Shown piece by piece: positions 1 through 9,747 of a stretch of DNA of 42,185 bases. The translations under genes and the position numbers were made by a program. The notes under the pieces were generated by a model. The model was not told the origin of the DNA and ran no database searches. It saw nothing but the letters and a program-made list of their open reading frames with translations. The stretch's first letter is position 1. Each line of letters starts with the position of its first letter. Source of the stretch: Rickettsia endosymbiont of Pseudomimeciton antennatum (lineage in GTDB: Bacteria > Pseudomonadota > Alphaproteobacteria > Rickettsiales > Rickettsiaceae); the NCBI GenBank assembly GCA_020881195.1, contig JAJIYL010000014.1, positions 1-42,185 of the forward strand, in the 5' to 3' direction.

Positions 1-95
1 CAAGGGGTGAGCGTGCTAGGTGTACATTTAGTACATGAGTACGCGAATGCCCCGAAGTTTTGCGGAGCCAATTCTTCAAAGCAGAAGAGTATACC

Positions 96-134
96 AGTTT
101 TTGGATTAGAATTTTTAAATTCTAATCCAAAACT
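96..134. repeat. Hairpin at the centre of a large quasi-palindrome
   Basis: The arms AGTTTTTGGATTAGAATTT and AAATTCTAATCCAAAACT are almost perfectly complementary around a loop of a few T. Outside them, ATTCTTCAA...GAGTATACCA (about 72-95) is matched in inverted orientation by TGGTATACTC...TTGAAGAAT (about 194-221). The whole therefore behaves as a nested palindrome of about 150 bases. It could be a palindromic element or a transcription terminator; no clean T-tract follows. Confidence 0.5.
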
Positions 135-237
135 GAGGTTTAGAAGTTATTTTTGTAAAATTGAAAAATTTAGATTAGTGCCTAGTATATAATATGGTAT
201 ACTCAAATGACTTGAAGAATGGAGACAATGAACAATG

Positions 238-308
238 GGTGAGCGAACACAGCGAAGCAATCTAATGGATGCGGATTGCCACGCCACCTACGGTGGCTCG
301 CAATGACA
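238..308. repeat. Short dispersed palindromic repeat (TTGCGAG/GCAATCC family)
   Basis: GTGAGCGAACACAGCGAAGCAATC is followed by GGATTGCCACGCCACC...GGTGGCTCGCAATGACA. This is the conserved frame of the family (CATTGCGAG ... GAAGCAATCC and its inverse), here with a CCACC-TAC-GGTGG core hairpin. The leftmost half is degenerate. Confidence 0.6.
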
Positions 309-410
309 CTAGGATATTTTCCTTATGACTTTTAAATGCTATGCGTAAGGTGGGTATATCCATACATGAATATAATTTTGACGTAATATAAAACTATAAT
401 ATAAATATCA

Positions 411-2474
411 ATGATAAAACTTACTATAGATGGTATCGAAGTTGAAGTAGAGGAGGGTACAACCGTATTTCGTGCCTGCAGCAAGCTTGGTATAGAAATC
501 CCCCATTTCTGCTTTCATGAACGTTTGAAAATTGCTGGTAATTGTCGTATGTGCTTGGTGGAGATGGAAAAATCCCCAAAACCTATTGCTTCTTGTGCTA
601 TGCCTGTTGCTCCAGCTATGGTGATCCACACTAATACTATAGGTGTTAAAAAGGCTCGTGAAGGGGTAATGGAATTTTTATTGATCAATCACCCTCTAGA
701 TTGTCCTATTTGTGACCAGGGAGGGGAGTGTGATTTACAGGACCAAGCCTTTAAATATGGTGGAGCACGTTCTAGATTTCTGGAGAATAAAAGGACGGTC
801 AAAGATAAATATATGGGTCCTTTGATTAAAACCCAAATGACTAGATGTATACAATGTACTAGATGTATAAGGTTTGCTACTGATATCGCTGGAATTGAGG
901 AAATAGGAGCTCTGTACAGAGGAGAGCATATGGAAGTTACCTCGTATCTTGAGCGTAGTCTTGAATCAGAGTTATCAGGCAATATTATAGATGTTTGTCC
1001 TGTTGGGGCGTTAAATTCAAAGCCTTATTCTTTTAAAGCTCGTAGTTGGGAACTAAAGAAAACTGAATCAATAGATGTATTGGATGCCCAAGGTTGTAAT
1101 ATAAGAGTTGATAGTAGGGGAGCTGAAGTAATGAGGATATTACCGAGAGTTAATGATGATATTAATGATGAGTGGATATCAGATAAAGCACGATTTGCTT
1201 ATGATGGTTTGAAATATCAAAGGTTAGATTCTCCGTATATAAGACAAAATGGTAAATTAGTTGAAGCTTCTTGGAGTGATGCTATTGCATTAGTAGCACA
1301 AAAATTAAAGTCTCTTGCCGGTGAGCAAATGGCGGCAATAGCTGGAACACTCGCATGCACCGAATCAATGTTTTTATTAAAAACATTGTTACAGAAGCTA
1401 GGATGTAATAATTTTGACAGCAACCAGTTTAATTATAAGATAGACAGCTCTAGTAGGGGAAACTATCTATTTAATACAACTATTTCTGGGCTTAAGAAAG
1501 CTGATCTGATTTTGCTAATTGGGGCAAATATTAGACAAATAGCACCTGTTCTTAATGCTCGTATTGGCGTGTTGCAAAGAGAGGGTAAGCTAAAAGTAGC
1601 TCGAATTGGTAATGTTAGTGACCAAACTTATTCTATCAATGAATTAGGGGCTAGCTCCAAGATAATTAAGGCAATAATATCAGGGGAGCATCAATTTTCT
1701 AAGGAGTTGGCAGCTGCAAAAAATCCGGTTATAATTATTGGTGATGGAGCATATTCCCGGGATGATGGTTATGCTATTTTGGCACTCATTCATCAGATGG
1801 TGGACAAATATAAAATAGTTAGAGATGATTGGAATGGTTTTAATATATTGCATAATCATGCGTCAATGGTTGGTAGTTTAGATATAGGTTTTAGCCCTAA
1901 AAATTCTAGTGCTAAAGGTGGTGGTAATGGGGTTTATGAAATTTTACAAAAGGCAGAAATAGGTGATATCAAATTTGTCTATTTACTAGGTAGTGATGAA
2001 ATTGATATGAGTAAAATAAAATCATCTTTTGTCGTATATCAAGGGCATCATGGTGATAATGGAGCAAATGCAGCAGATGTAATTTTTCCTGCTAGTAGCT
2101 ATACAGAGAAAGATGCTATTTACGTAAATTTTGAAGGAAGACCACAATATGCTAGGGCAGCAACTAGTCCAGTAGGGCAAGCAAAAGAAGATTGGGTTAT
2201 TATAAATAGCCTAGCTGGTGGTTTAGGGCTAAATCTTGGTATGAATAATTTAGTTGAAATAAGAAATAAGTTGGCAGTTGAATTTCCAGTATTTGCCAAT
2301 ATTTCTGAGATAATGAGTGGTGACTTTATAAAATTTACCTCTACAGATAAATTACTTAACTATGATATAGTAACTAAGCCGATAAATTATTACATGACAG
2401 ATTCAATTAGTAGGGCATCTGTTACTATGGCAAAGTGCTTGGAATCAAAGCAAGAAAGGGAAAAAGTTGCATGA
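411..2474 (+). CDS. nuoG: NADH-quinone oxidoreductase subunit G
   Basis: This is the large iron-sulfur subunit of the peripheral arm of respiratory complex I, which passes electrons from NADH toward ubiquinone. The 687-residue protein starts with a 2Fe-2S ferredoxin domain (Cys34, Cys45, Cys48, Cys62). A His/Cys 4Fe-4S site follows (His94, Cys98, Cys101, Cys107), then a CxxCxxC 4Fe-4S set (Cys146, Cys149, Cys152) closed by a DVCPVGAL Cys near 196. The rest is the molybdopterin-oxidoreductase-like domain. Length and motif order are normal for the family. The stop overlaps the nuoH start as ATGA (2471-2474), indicating translational coupling. The ATG at 411 has no strong Shine-Dalgarno, but it precedes the conserved MIKLTIDG N-terminus directly. 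Confidence 0.97.
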   Translation: MIKLTIDGIEVEVEEGTTVFRACSKLGIEIPHFCFHERLKIAGNCRMCLVEMEKSPKPIASCAMPVAPAMVIHTNTIGVKKAREGVMEFLLINHPLDCPICDQGGECDLQDQAFKYGGARSRFLENKRTVKDKYMGPLIKTQMTRCIQCTRCIRFATDIAGIEEIGALYRGEHMEVTSYLERSLESELSGNIIDVCPVGALNSKPYSFKARSWELKKTESIDVLDAQGCNIRVDSRGAEVMRILPRVNDDINDEWISDKARFAYDGLKYQRLDSPYIRQNGKLVEASWSDAIALVAQKLKSLAGEQMAAIAGTLACTESMFLLKTLLQKLGCNNFDSNQFNYKIDSSSRGNYLFNTTISGLKKADLILLIGANIRQIAPVLNARIGVLQREGKLKVARIGNVSDQTYSINELGASSKIIKAIISGEHQFSKELAAAKNPVIIIGDGAYSRDDGYAILALIHQMVDKYKIVRDDWNGFNILHNHASMVGSLDIGFSPKNSSAKGGGNGVYEILQKAEIGDIKFVYLLGSDEIDMSKIKSSFVVYQGHHGDNGANAADVIFPASSYTEKDAIYVNFEGRPQYARAATSPVGQAKEDWVIINSLAGGLGLNLGMNNLVEIRNKLAVEFPVFANISEIMSGDFIKFTSTDKLLNYDIVTKPINYYMTDSISRASVTMAKCLESKQEREKVA

Positions 2475-3487
2475 TATCGTTATTTCAACAATATCTATTA
2501 CCATTAATTATTGTGGCATTGAAAGTCCTATCTATCACTATTCCTCTTCTGCTGTGTGTAGCATACCTCACCTATGCCGAACGAAGAGTAATAGGACTAA
2601 TGCAACTGAGAAAAGGTCCAAACGTAGTTGGATATTTTGGTTTGTTGCAACCAATTGCTGATGCAGTAAAACTATTATTTAAAGAAACAATTATACCAAA
2701 CCAAGCTGATAAAATATTATTTACTTTAGCACCTATGATTACCTTTGTGCTTAGTTTAATTGGTTGGGCAGTGATACCTTTTGATAAAACACTCGTATTA
2801 GCTGACATTAATGTTGGTGTTTTATATATTATGGCAATCTCATCGTTGGGGGTTTATGGTATAATCATAGCTGGTTGGGCGAGTAATTCGAAATATGCTT
2901 TCCTTGGAGCTATTCGCTCGTCAGCTCAGATGATTTCATACGAAGTATCTATAGGGTTGGTGATTGTTACTGTACTTTTAACAACGGGGACACTTAATCT
3001 TTCAGAAATCATAGAAAGACAACAATTATTACCGTGGTGGGTTGACTTGATGTTATCACCTATGGCAGTAATATTCTTTATATCGTTACTTGTAGAAACT
3101 AACAGATTACCTTTCGATTTATCAGAAGCTGAGTCTGAGCTAGTTGCTGGTTATAATGTTGAATATTCTTCTATGGGTTTTGCCTTATTTTTTCTTGGTG
3201 AGTATGCTAATATGATTTTAGCAAGTAGCATGACCACAACATTTTTCTTAGGTGGTTATTTGCCACCTTTTGGCATCAAGTTCCTAAATTTTGTGCCAGG
3301 TTTTATTTGGTTTATAGTAAAAATTGGGTTTTTATTATTTTGTTTCTTATGGATAAGAGCAACATTACCTAGATATCGTTATGACCAGTTAATGCGTTTA
3401 GGTTGGAAAGTATTTTTACCTTTTACTTTGTTTTGGGTGGTGTTAATATCAAGCGTTTTAATGTTTACCGGTAATTTACCAAATTAG
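2471..3487 (+). CDS. nuoH: NADH-quinone oxidoreductase subunit H
   Basis: This is a membrane subunit of complex I at the quinone-binding interface with the peripheral arm. The 338-residue protein is very hydrophobic, with about eight membrane helices. It carries the family signatures [19 protein letters not shown] (first cytoplasmic loop) and [20 protein letters not shown] (acidic quinone-site loop). An upstream in-frame start at 2435 would add 12 residues inside nuoG. The ATG at 2471 is preferred because it gives the usual ATGA overlap with the nuoG stop and a family-typical N-terminus ([12 protein letters not shown]). Normally nuoI follows; here an unrelated nuclease gene begins 8 bases after the stop. 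Confidence 0.96.
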   Translation: MISLFQQYLLPLIIVALKVLSITIPLLLCVAYLTYAERRVIGLMQLRKGPNVVGYFGLLQPIADAVKLLFKETIIPNQADKILFTLAPMITFVLSLIGWAVIPFDKTLVLADINVGVLYIMAISSLGVYGIIIAGWASNSKYAFLGAIRSSAQMISYEVSIGLVIVTVLLTTGTLNLSEIIERQQLLPWWVDLMLSPMAVIFFISLLVETNRLPFDLSEAESELVAGYNVEYSSMGFALFFLGEYANMILASSMTTTFFLGGYLPPFGIKFLNFVPGFIWFIVKIGFLLFCFLWIRATLPRYRYDQLMRLGWKVFLPFTLFWVVLISSVLMFTGNLPN

Positions 3488-3495
3488 TTAGATTT

Positions 3496-4353
3496 ATGTC
3501 AAATATCAGTCCTAGAGTCGATATAGCCTTCAAAAAAATCTTCGGTGTTGAAGAGAATAAGGATTTGCTTATTTCTTTGATCAATTCGATTGTATCAGAT
3601 GAAGACCAAATATCAGAGGTAATTCTCCTTAATCCATATAATCCGAAAAATTTTCGGGAGGATAAGTTATCAATATTAGATGTTAAGGCTAAATCTTTTG
3701 ATGGTAAAAGATTTAATATCGAAATCCAAATTACTGACGAAGCTGATTATGATAAGAGAGCTTTGTATTACTGGGCAAAATTATATACTGAGCAATTAAA
3801 AATCTCTGAAGGATATGCTAAGTTATCGAAAGCCATTGGTATTCATATATTAAATTTTACTTCTATTCCCAATGAAAAAAAATATCACAACGTATTTCAT
3901 ATAGTTGAAAAAGATAGTGGTTTGTTATATTTTAAAGATTTAGAATTGCATACTATTGAGCTAAATAAGTTTACTAAAAATTATAATGAAGAATTATCAG
4001 ATATAATAGCTAAGGTTAAAAATTCTTTAGATATGTGGAGTGCCTTTTTAACTAGACACGATTTGTTCAACAAAGATAATTTACCAAAAGAGTTGAATGA
4101 TGCTAGCCTAAAAAAAGCCCTAACAGTTCTAGATATAATGAATTTTACTAAGGAAGAACGTGAAGCATATGAAGACCATCTGAAGTGGCTGCTTATTGAA
4201 GCTAACACTATCAAGAAATTCGAGGATAAAGGTAGAGAAGAAGGTAAAGCTGAATTAATAAAAATGATGATTAAAAATGGTAGCTCTATTGAAGAAATAG
4301 CGAGAATGACTAAATTATCTATTGCTAAAATTAATGAATTATTGAAAATTTAA
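3496..4353 (+). CDS. Rpn family recombination-promoting nuclease / putative transposase (PD-(D/E)XK)
   Basis: This 285-residue protein opens with SPRVDIAFKKIFG, the hallmark N-terminus of the Rpn/PDDEXK_2 transposase-like family. Predicted nuclease residues are Asp62 (SILDVKAK) and Glu76/Gln78 in FNIEIQI, the D-Xn-E-x-Q variant of the PD-(D/E)XK core. The C-terminal part is helical and Lys/Glu-rich and ends in ARMTKLSIAKINELLK, a typical Rpn tail. Known members are DNA endonucleases linked to horizontal transfer and, more recently, to toxin/antiphage roles; activity here is inferred. It lies in the same orientation between nuoH and nuoI, splitting the nuo operon, with only 8 bases after nuoH. 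The frame is intact with no internal stops. Confidence 0.9.
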   Translation: MSNISPRVDIAFKKIFGVEENKDLLISLINSIVSDEDQISEVILLNPYNPKNFREDKLSILDVKAKSFDGKRFNIEIQITDEADYDKRALYYWAKLYTEQLKISEGYAKLSKAIGIHILNFTSIPNEKKYHNVFHIVEKDSGLLYFKDLELHTIELNKFTKNYNEELSDIIAKVKNSLDMWSAFLTRHDLFNKDNLPKELNDASLKKALTVLDIMNFTKEEREAYEDHLKWLLIEANTIKKFEDKGREEGKAELIKMMIKNGSSIEEIARMTKLSIAKINELLKI

Positions 4354-4419
4354 AATGATCCTGGATATTTTTCGTAGTTAAATTAACAAACTAACAAGAA
4401 AATAAATTGTAAAACATGC

Positions 4420-4447
4420 TTAGTGCTACAAATTTTTGGTATATAAT
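4420..4447 (+). promoter_or_regulatory. Promoter-like box before nuoI
   Basis: TTAGTG, a 16-base spacer and TATAAT. Both hexamers' positions, the spacing and much of the spacer (CTA.A.ATTT.T.GTA) are repeated upstream of the phage capsid gene at 32587-32614. It could restore expression of nuoI-L downstream of the inserted nuclease gene. However, a start site about 7 bases after the -10 box would fall at or just inside the nuoI ATG (4451). The assignment is therefore tentative. Confidence 0.35.
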
Positions 4448-4450
4448 GAG

Positions 4451-4936
4451 ATGAGAATAATTAATTACCTGAAGTCTTTTTTCTTATTTGAAATAGTATC
4501 AGGACTTGGTCTAACTTTGAAATATTTCTTTAAGCCTAAAGTAACTATAAATTATCCCTATGAGAAGGGAAGGATAAGCCCAAGATTTAAAGGCGAGCAT
4601 GCATTAAGGCGTTATGCCAATGGTGAGGAACGTTGTATTGCTTGTAAGCTTTGTGAGGCAATTTGTCCAGCTCAGGCTATTATTATTGAGGCAGAAGAAA
4701 GAGTAGATGGTAGTAGGCGTACCACTAGGTATGATATTGATATGACTAAGTGCATTTATTGTGGTTTATGCCAAGAAGCATGTCCAGTTGATGCGATAGT
4801 GGAAGGTCCTAATTTTGAATTTGCTACTATTAGTCATGAAGAATTGATTTATGACAAAGAAAAATTATTAAAGAATGGTGATATGTGGGAGCAAGAATTA
4901 GCAATTAAGCTACATAATGATTATAAATATAGATAA
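4451..4936 (+). CDS. nuoI: NADH-quinone oxidoreductase subunit I
   Basis: This is the 8Fe ferredoxin-type subunit of complex I, carrying clusters N6a and N6b between NuoG and NuoB. The 161-residue protein has two perfect CxxCxxCxxxCP motifs: Cys62, 65, 68, 72 and Cys101, 104, 107, 111. An amphipathic N-terminus ([14 protein letters not shown]) associates it with the membrane. The ATG at 4451 gives [11 protein letters not shown], matching rickettsial NuoI N-termini; a TTG at 4436 would add five unsupported residues. The Shine-Dalgarno is weak. nuoJ begins 12 bases downstream. Confidence 0.96.
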   Translation: MRIINYLKSFFLFEIVSGLGLTLKYFFKPKVTINYPYEKGRISPRFKGEHALRRYANGEERCIACKLCEAICPAQAIIIEAEERVDGSRRTTRYDIDMTKCIYCGLCQEACPVDAIVEGPNFEFATISHEELIYDKEKLLKNGDMWEQELAIKLHNDYKYR

Positions 4937-4948
4937 TTGTAGATAATT

Positions 4949-5728
4949 ATGGAGATATTTTTTTATTTATTTGCCGGGCTAATGGTCATAAGTAGTTGTT
5001 TGGTGGTCACTAGTAAAAACCCTGTTTATTCTGTGTTATGGTTGATCTTTACTTTTTGTAACGGTTCAGGGTTAATGATTTTGCTAGGAGCAGAATTTTT
5101 AGCAATGATGTTGGTTGTGATATATGTTGGAGCAGTAGCAGTATTGTTTTTGTTTGTTATAATGATGTTGAATATTCGTTTTACGGATATTATTGTACAA
5201 TTCAAAAAAAACTTATTTACTAGTATTGCTGTAGCACTCATTATGTTTGCTGATCTTGTCCTGATAATTTATTTAGGTACTAAAGAGATAGCTTTAGATA
5301 ATAGCCAATTTGCAATAGGATCAGATATTAGCCTTCCTGCAAAATACTCTAATAGACCTCTTGCAAAACTCGCTTATGCTGAGGAATTTGAAGGAGACGC
5401 TTCACCTCGAACCGCAGCGTACTCTAGCGTACGTGAGGATTCGAGTACCGCATCATTGTCCAAATTACCAGCAGAAGTAGAGTTTTGCAAGAGGTCTAAT
5501 GCTCATGCTATTGGACAAGTATTATATACTGACTATATTTTACCTTTCCAAATTTCTGGCATTATTCTATTTATGGCAATGATATCTTGTATTGCCCTAA
5601 CTATTAGGCACCGCAGTGATGTTAAGAGGCAGGATATTGCTAAACAACATGGTAAAAACAAAGATAATTGTATATTAATGGTTAAACCACGTTTAAATGC
5701 AGGAATAGGAGAAATACAATATGATTAG
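4949..5728 (+). CDS. nuoJ: NADH-quinone oxidoreductase subunit J with an in-frame RPE insertion
   Basis: This is a membrane subunit of complex I. The N-terminal part has four hydrophobic helices, including the conserved [16 protein letters not shown] segment. A last helix ([19 protein letters not shown]) and a basic tail follow. At 259 residues it is longer than usual because residues about 135-184 ([15 protein letters not shown]...VEFCKRSN) are encoded by a palindromic element at 5353-5498. The insert sits in the soluble loop between the fourth and fifth helices, so the helices stay intact, and no stop or frameshift is introduced. The 3' end overlaps the nuoK start by 8 bases (5721-5728). 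Confidence 0.95.
   Translation: MEIFFYLFAGLMVISSCLVVTSKNPVYSVLWLIFTFCNGSGLMILLGAEFLAMMLVVIYVGAVAVLFLFVIMMLNIRFTDIIVQFKKNLFTSIAVALIMFADLVLIIYLGTKEIALDNSQFAIGSDISLPAKYSNRPLAKLAYAEEFEGDASPRTAAYSSVREDSSTASLSKLPAEVEFCKRSNAHAIGQVLYTDYILPFQISGIILFMAMISCIALTIRHRSDVKRQDIAKQHGKNKDNCILMVKPRLNAGIGEIQYD
5353..5498 (+). repeat. RPE1-type Rickettsia palindromic element within nuoJ
   Basis: A 146-base element bounded by the inverted ends TAGACCTCTTGCAAAACTC and GAGTTTTGCAAGAGGTCTA. It is read in the + direction as [15 protein letters not shown]...VREDSSTAS...[12 protein letters not shown]. The same sequence recurs at 9549, 12349, 24379 and 33120, and as a fragment at 32140. The peptide matches the known rickettsial habit of RPE1 inserting in frame into genes. 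Confidence 0.93.
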
Positions 5729-6035
5729 TCCAATTACTTTGGAGCATTATTTAATTTTGTCAGCACTGATTTTTAGTATAGGAATGGTGGGTTTGTTTAT
5801 GCATCGTAAGAATGTCATAACAATCCTGATGTCGATTGAATTGATGTTACTTGCTGTAAACATAAATTTTGTGGCATTCTCTACTTATGGACATGAGATA
5901 TCTGGTCAAATTTTTAGTATAATAATCTTAACAATAGCAGCTGCCGAGACCGCAATAGGTCTTGCAATATTATTAGTTTATTTTAGAAATAAAGGTTCGA
6001 TAGAACTGGGTGACATGAATCAGATGAAGGGTTGA
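5721..6035 (+). CDS. nuoK: NADH-quinone oxidoreductase subunit K
   Basis: This is a small antiporter-like membrane subunit of complex I, homologous to MrpC. The 104-residue protein has three hydrophobic helices. It keeps the two membrane glutamates expected for proton transfer: in [15 protein letters not shown] and in [13 protein letters not shown]. The length is normal. It starts inside the end of nuoJ (8-base overlap), and its stop overlaps or abuts nuoL, indicating a coupled operon. Confidence 0.97.
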   Translation: MISPITLEHYLILSALIFSIGMVGLFMHRKNVITILMSIELMLLAVNINFVAFSTYGHEISGQIFSIIILTIAAAETAIGLAILLVYFRNKGSIELGDMNQMKG

Positions 6036-6049
6036 TTTTGGGAATTGGT

Positions 6050-7969
6050 ATGATAGCTTTGACTGCAACAATTATGGTAATATTACCATTGATCTCTGGT
6101 ATGATCAATGGTCTGTTTTGTCAGCGTTTTAGCAAGAAACAAGCAGCTTTTATTGCCACTATTGCAATAGGTTTAGCGGCAATATTAGCTAGCTTTATAT
6201 TTTATAATGTGGCAGTAAATAAAGTCATTATCCATCTAGTTTTAGCGAAATGGCTAGTAGTTGGTGAGATGAAGATAAATTGGGCAATTTATGTCGATCA
6301 GCTGACCGCTATTATGTTTATAGTGGTTACTTGGATTTCAGCTGTTGTACATATTTATTCTCTTGGTTATATGGCAGATGATGATGGATTACCTAAATTT
6401 TTATCGTTTTTATCGTTGTTCACCTTCTTTATGCTAGCCTTAGTGTCAGCCGATAATTTTGTCCAACTATTCTTTGGTTGGGAAGGTGTTGGTTTATGTT
6501 CGTATTTATTAATTGGTTTTTGGTATCAAAAAGAAACGGCAAATAAAGCAGCAATTAAAGCCTTTATCGTCAATAGGGTAGGGGACTTTGCTTTTATAGT
6601 AGGGATCATTACCATTATTGTTTATTTTGGGGTAGTGGATTTTGCTAGTGTATTTGATAAAGCACAATTATTGACTAATATGCAATTAAGTATATGGGGT
6701 TTTAAAGCATCAATAATTGATATAGTATGTTTGCTATTATTCCTGGGGTGCATGGGCAAATCGGCACAAATCGGTTTGCATATATGGCTACCAGATGCCA
6801 TGGAAGGTCCAACTCCAGTCTCGGCACTTATTCACGCTGCAACTATGGTAACAGCTGGGGTATTTTTAGTGGCTAGGTGTTCTTATTTATTTGAATATAG
6901 TGTAGGGATATTGAGCTTTATTGCCATTATTGGTGGTATTACCTGTATATTTGCTGCAACTATTGCTATAGTTCAGAATGATATAAAAAAAATTATTGCC
7001 TATTCCACTTGTAGCCAGCTTGGTTATATGTTTCTTGCTTGCGGTGTGTCAGCTTATAATGCTGGTATTTTTCATTTAGTTACTCATGCATTTTTTAAAG
7101 CTTTATTATTTTTATCAGCTGGTAGTGTGATTCACGCTTGTCATCAGCAAGATATTTTTAAGATGGGTGGTTTGAAAGATAAAATGCCAGTTACTTACTG
7201 TAATTTCTTAATTGGCTCACTGGCACTGATCGGTATTTATCCTTTAGCAGGATTTTATTCAAAAGATGCTATTTTAGAGCTAGCATATAGTAGTGGTGGT
7301 GCAATAGGTACTATAGTGTTTATTCTTGGGATTCTTGCGGCAATTTTGACTGCCATTTATTCTATGAAAATTATCTTATTAGTCTTTCATGGAAAAACTA
7401 GATTAACTATTGATCAATTTAATCACGTTCACGAATCACCCAATATCATGAATTTGCCACTTAATCTCTTAGCGGTAGGTAGTCTTGTTGCGGGGATGAT
7501 AGGTCATTATATTCTTGCTATTGACAAACCAAATGGTTATTTCCTTGATAGTATATTTAATATTCATATTTACCAAAGACTAGCAAATCATCCACCTCTT
7601 TACATAAAATTATTGCCAATGGTTGTGGGATTGCTAGGTATTGTGTTGGGCATTTATTTTTATAGAAATATTGTTCATAAAGTAAAAATAACATTTATGG
7701 AAAAATTGTTGATAAATAAGTATTATTTTGATGAAGTGTATGACTTGCTGGTAGTAAGATTAGTTGCTAGCTTAAGTAAGCTATTGAATTTGATAGACCA
7801 AAGAGTTATCGATAGATTTGGTCCAAGTAGTTTTGCCAAAACAGTAAATTATTTTGGTTTGTTGGTGAGCAGAACGCAGACAGGTTATATATTTAATTAC
7901 ACTTTGTATATAGTTTTGTTTGTAGTTGTCTATATTACTTTTTTTATAGTTTTACAGCAAATTCATTAA
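6050..7969 (+). CDS. nuoL: NADH-quinone oxidoreductase subunit L
   Basis: This is the largest proton-pumping, antiporter-like membrane subunit of complex I, with about 16 helices and a lateral helix. The 639-residue protein shows the family hallmarks [27 protein letters not shown] (including the conserved Glu), [24 protein letters not shown], and [10 protein letters not shown] followed by [18 protein letters not shown]. The ATG at 6050 is chosen because GGGA sits about 7 bases upstream. A TTG at 6032 overlapping the nuoK stop is the alternative and would add six residues. It is the last nuo gene here; nuoM and nuoN do not follow, so the cluster ends or is split at this point. Confidence 0.95.
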   Translation: MIALTATIMVILPLISGMINGLFCQRFSKKQAAFIATIAIGLAAILASFIFYNVAVNKVIIHLVLAKWLVVGEMKINWAIYVDQLTAIMFIVVTWISAVVHIYSLGYMADDDGLPKFLSFLSLFTFFMLALVSADNFVQLFFGWEGVGLCSYLLIGFWYQKETANKAAIKAFIVNRVGDFAFIVGIITIIVYFGVVDFASVFDKAQLLTNMQLSIWGFKASIIDIVCLLLFLGCMGKSAQIGLHIWLPDAMEGPTPVSALIHAATMVTAGVFLVARCSYLFEYSVGILSFIAIIGGITCIFAATIAIVQNDIKKIIAYSTCSQLGYMFLACGVSAYNAGIFHLVTHAFFKALLFLSAGSVIHACHQQDIFKMGGLKDKMPVTYCNFLIGSLALIGIYPLAGFYSKDAILELAYSSGGAIGTIVFILGILAAILTAIYSMKIILLVFHGKTRLTIDQFNHVHESPNIMNLPLNLLAVGSLVAGMIGHYILAIDKPNGYFLDSIFNIHIYQRLANHPPLYIKLLPMVVGLLGIVLGIYFYRNIVHKVKITFMEKLLINKYYFDEVYDLLVVRLVASLSKLLNLIDQRVIDRFGPSSFAKTVNYFGLLVSRTQTGYIFNYTLYIVLFVVVYITFFIVLQQIH

Positions 7970-8307
7970 AATATAGTTAGTGTTGAATAGTAATTATGTT
8001 ACAATAATGTATACTATAAAAACAGTCGTATTGTTATAATATAAAGTACAAGAAGTCTATTAGCGAGGAGCCGCTTTGCGGCGACGAAGCAATCCACATT
8101 CATTAGATTGCTTTGTCGCTACTAAAGTAGCTCCTAGCAATCTGATATATCCTCAATTAGCACACTGTAACAGATACTTTATTCCGTTCAAGATGACTTA
8201 CCACAATTAGTTCTTCTACTTTCACATGGAAGACAAATTTTATCTTGGAACAATTGTGTCATTTTCCATACCAAACTCAAGATAATATTAGCTTATAGCT
8301 TACCATA
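7970..8307. other. Intergenic region between convergent nuoL and a pentapeptide gene
   Basis: A gene-free stretch of about 340 bases separating two genes that face each other. It holds one copy of the short dispersed palindromic repeat at 8057-8143. No clear T-tract terminator was identified. Confidence 0.6.
8057..8143. repeat. Short dispersed palindromic repeat
   Basis: Two inverted half-copies: TATTAGCGAGGAG with a CCGC-TTT-GCGG core and GACGAAGCAATCC, then GATTGCTTTGTCGC with a GCTACT-AA-AGTAGC core and CTCCTAGCAATC. The outer frame is conserved while the inner hairpin differs between the halves. Confidence 0.7.
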
Positions 8308-9396
8308 TTAATAATAGGATTCTAAAATTTCTTTTATCTTATCATCAGGGATATCAAAAATATCAATCATACCGTGTTCTTTAGGATTAAAGCCTTCAGG
8401 AAATTTTGTAGCAGGGAATCCTTTAGAAAACATATATCGAGAACAAGAGGGGTTTACTCTATTAATCAATTCCATTTGTAAACCACTCATTGCTGTCAAA
8501 GGCTTAGAGTTATAATATGCCCCCTGTAAATTAGTCTGATGAGTATTAAAAATTAACATTTTAGATAAATCAACTCCTATCAAATTTGTATTACTAAAAA
8601 TTGTAGTATTATAAGAAGCATTAATAAATTCTACTCCACACAAATTACTTCCTGAAAAATCAGCAGATTCTAAATAAGTTCCATTGGTAAATTTAGAAAG
8701 GGCAAAATCACATCCTAGCAACTTTGCTCCCCAAAAATCCACGTCAGAAAATTCACTTTTTTGGAAATTATTTAATGAGAGATTAGCTCTAAAAAATTTT
8801 ATGTTATGAAAATAAGACTTACTAAAATCAGTATCATATTTATTATTTCCTGTACCAAATAACATAATACCACTTAGATCTAGATCTTTTAAATTTTGCT
8901 TTTTATTGGCAATCAAAAATCTTAACTCATTGAAAATTTCAATATTCACTTGATTATGTTTTGGATTAAGTGATTTCCATATACTTAATGGTTGAAAAAG
9001 TATAGGCTCAACAGGAACAGTTTTTTGTTGTAAATAAGGGATTATTTCGAAAGGTAATTTAGGATTTTTTCCTTCAGATAAAGTAACTAATCTACTTACT
9101 TTATTATCTAAAGCAAGAACAGCAGATTGATATCTACCAAAAGCAACAATATATAAAACTACTATTATTATATTTTTATAAAATACTACTTTTCTAAAAA
9201 ATACTACTATTGGCAAAGAAAAAAACTTATAAAATTTATTCAAAATAATGGAGCAAACTTGAATAATTCCGAAAACTAATCTTAAGAGAAGTTTATAAAT
9301 TATCCTAATGGCTATAATCCCATATTGGATAATTTTAAACAATATGCTCAAAGCAATTTTTACTTTTTGAGAACAAAATTTATATATTTGTTTCAT
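8308..9396 (-). CDS. Pentapeptide-repeat protein with N-terminal membrane segments
   Basis: This 362-residue protein from the ATG at 9396 has an N-terminal third that is basic and very hydrophobic, with two or more membrane segments before residue about 100. The C-terminal half has pentapeptide-type repeats of the A(D/N)LXX style (DLDLSGIMLF, FFRANLSL, SDVDFWGAKLLGCDF, ESADFSGSNLCGVEF, TNLIGVDLS, TNLQGAYY), predicting a right-handed beta-helix. No enzyme motif is seen and its function is unknown. A TTG at 9432 in the same frame would begin 4 bases after the preceding small gene and add 12 residues. It follows cydA-cydB-DUF2474 on the same strand and may be co-transcribed. Confidence 0.8.
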   Translation of the reverse strand: MKQIYKFCSQKVKIALSILFKIIQYGIIAIRIIYKLLLRLVFGIIQVCSIILNKFYKFFSLPIVVFFRKVVFYKNIIIVVLYIVAFGRYQSAVLALDNKVSRLVTLSEGKNPKLPFEIIPYLQQKTVPVEPILFQPLSIWKSLNPKHNQVNIEIFNELRFLIANKKQNLKDLDLSGIMLFGTGNNKYDTDFSKSYFHNIKFFRANLSLNNFQKSEFSDVDFWGAKLLGCDFALSKFTNGTYLESADFSGSNLCGVEFINASYNTTIFSNTNLIGVDLSKMLIFNTHQTNLQGAYYNSKPLTAMSGLQMELINRVNPSCSRYMFSKGFPATKFPEGFNPKEHGMIDIFDIPDDKIKEILESYY

Positions 9397-9435
9397 AGCA
9401 ATTATCTTGGTTAAATTATAAAAATTTTGCAAATC

Positions 9436-9747
9436 CTAGACAAATATAAAAAAGATAACTTTAATTATACAGAATAATGATAGCACAAATATCAGCCCCA
9501 CTAAGTATAATATTATAAACCATATCCATTGTTTGGATTTCTGAGAAATAGACCTCTTGCAAAACTCTACTTCTGCTGGTAATTTGTACGTCGATACGGT
9601 ACTCGAATCCTCACGTACATTAGAGTACGCTGCGGTTCTGCGTTCCGTGTCTCCTTCAAATTCCTCAGCATAAGCGACTTTTGCAAGAGGTCTAATAAAA
9701 ATTTTTCTCAATTTACTAATACATTGGGTGATGAGTTGATTTTCCAC
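9436..9747 (-). CDS. DUF2474-like cytochrome bd accessory membrane peptide carrying an RPE
   Basis: This 103-residue frame follows cydB, overlapping its end if the GTG at 9747 is used. A TTG at 9711, just after the cydB stop, is the alternative start. About 48 residues (roughly 18-66) come from an RPE1 element. What remains is a short N-terminus and a C-terminal single helix ([17 protein letters not shown]...FIFV). DUF2474 proteins are about 40-residue one-helix peptides encoded after cydAB/cioAB and often begin with a similar WFVLLW...G segment. Position, size after removing the insert and the helix pattern support this family. The insertion precedes the helix, so a functional membrane peptide is possible. 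Confidence 0.65.
   Translation of the reverse strand: MENQLITQCISKLRKIFIRPLAKVAYAEEFEGDTERRTAAYSNVREDSSTVSTYKLPAEVEFCKRSISQKSKQWIWFIILYLVGLIFVLSLFCIIKVIFFIFV
9549..9694 (-). repeat. RPE1-type palindromic element in the DUF2474-like gene
   Basis: A 146-base element with TAGACCTCTTGCAAAACTC at one end and GACTTTTGCAAGAGGTCTA at the other. It is translated on the minus strand as [15 protein letters not shown]...VREDSSTVS...VEFCKRS. One arm base has drifted (GACTTTTGC instead of GAGTTTTGC), so the palindrome is slightly imperfect. Confidence 0.93.

Larger units (their letters stand above)
1..410. other. Intergenic region with palindromic repeats
   Basis: No convincing gene is seen here. It holds a large quasi-palindrome (about 69-228) with a strong central hairpin at 96-134, and a short TTGCGAG/GCAATCC-type repeat at 238-308. 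A possible 61-codon reading frame at 7-192 lies entirely within the palindrome and is not called. The gene before nuoG (nuoF would be expected) is not in the window. Confidence 0.6.

Noticed and set aside
7..192. 61-codon + strand frame
   Set aside because: It lies within a large palindrome, has no family resemblance, and its sequence is explained by the repeat.
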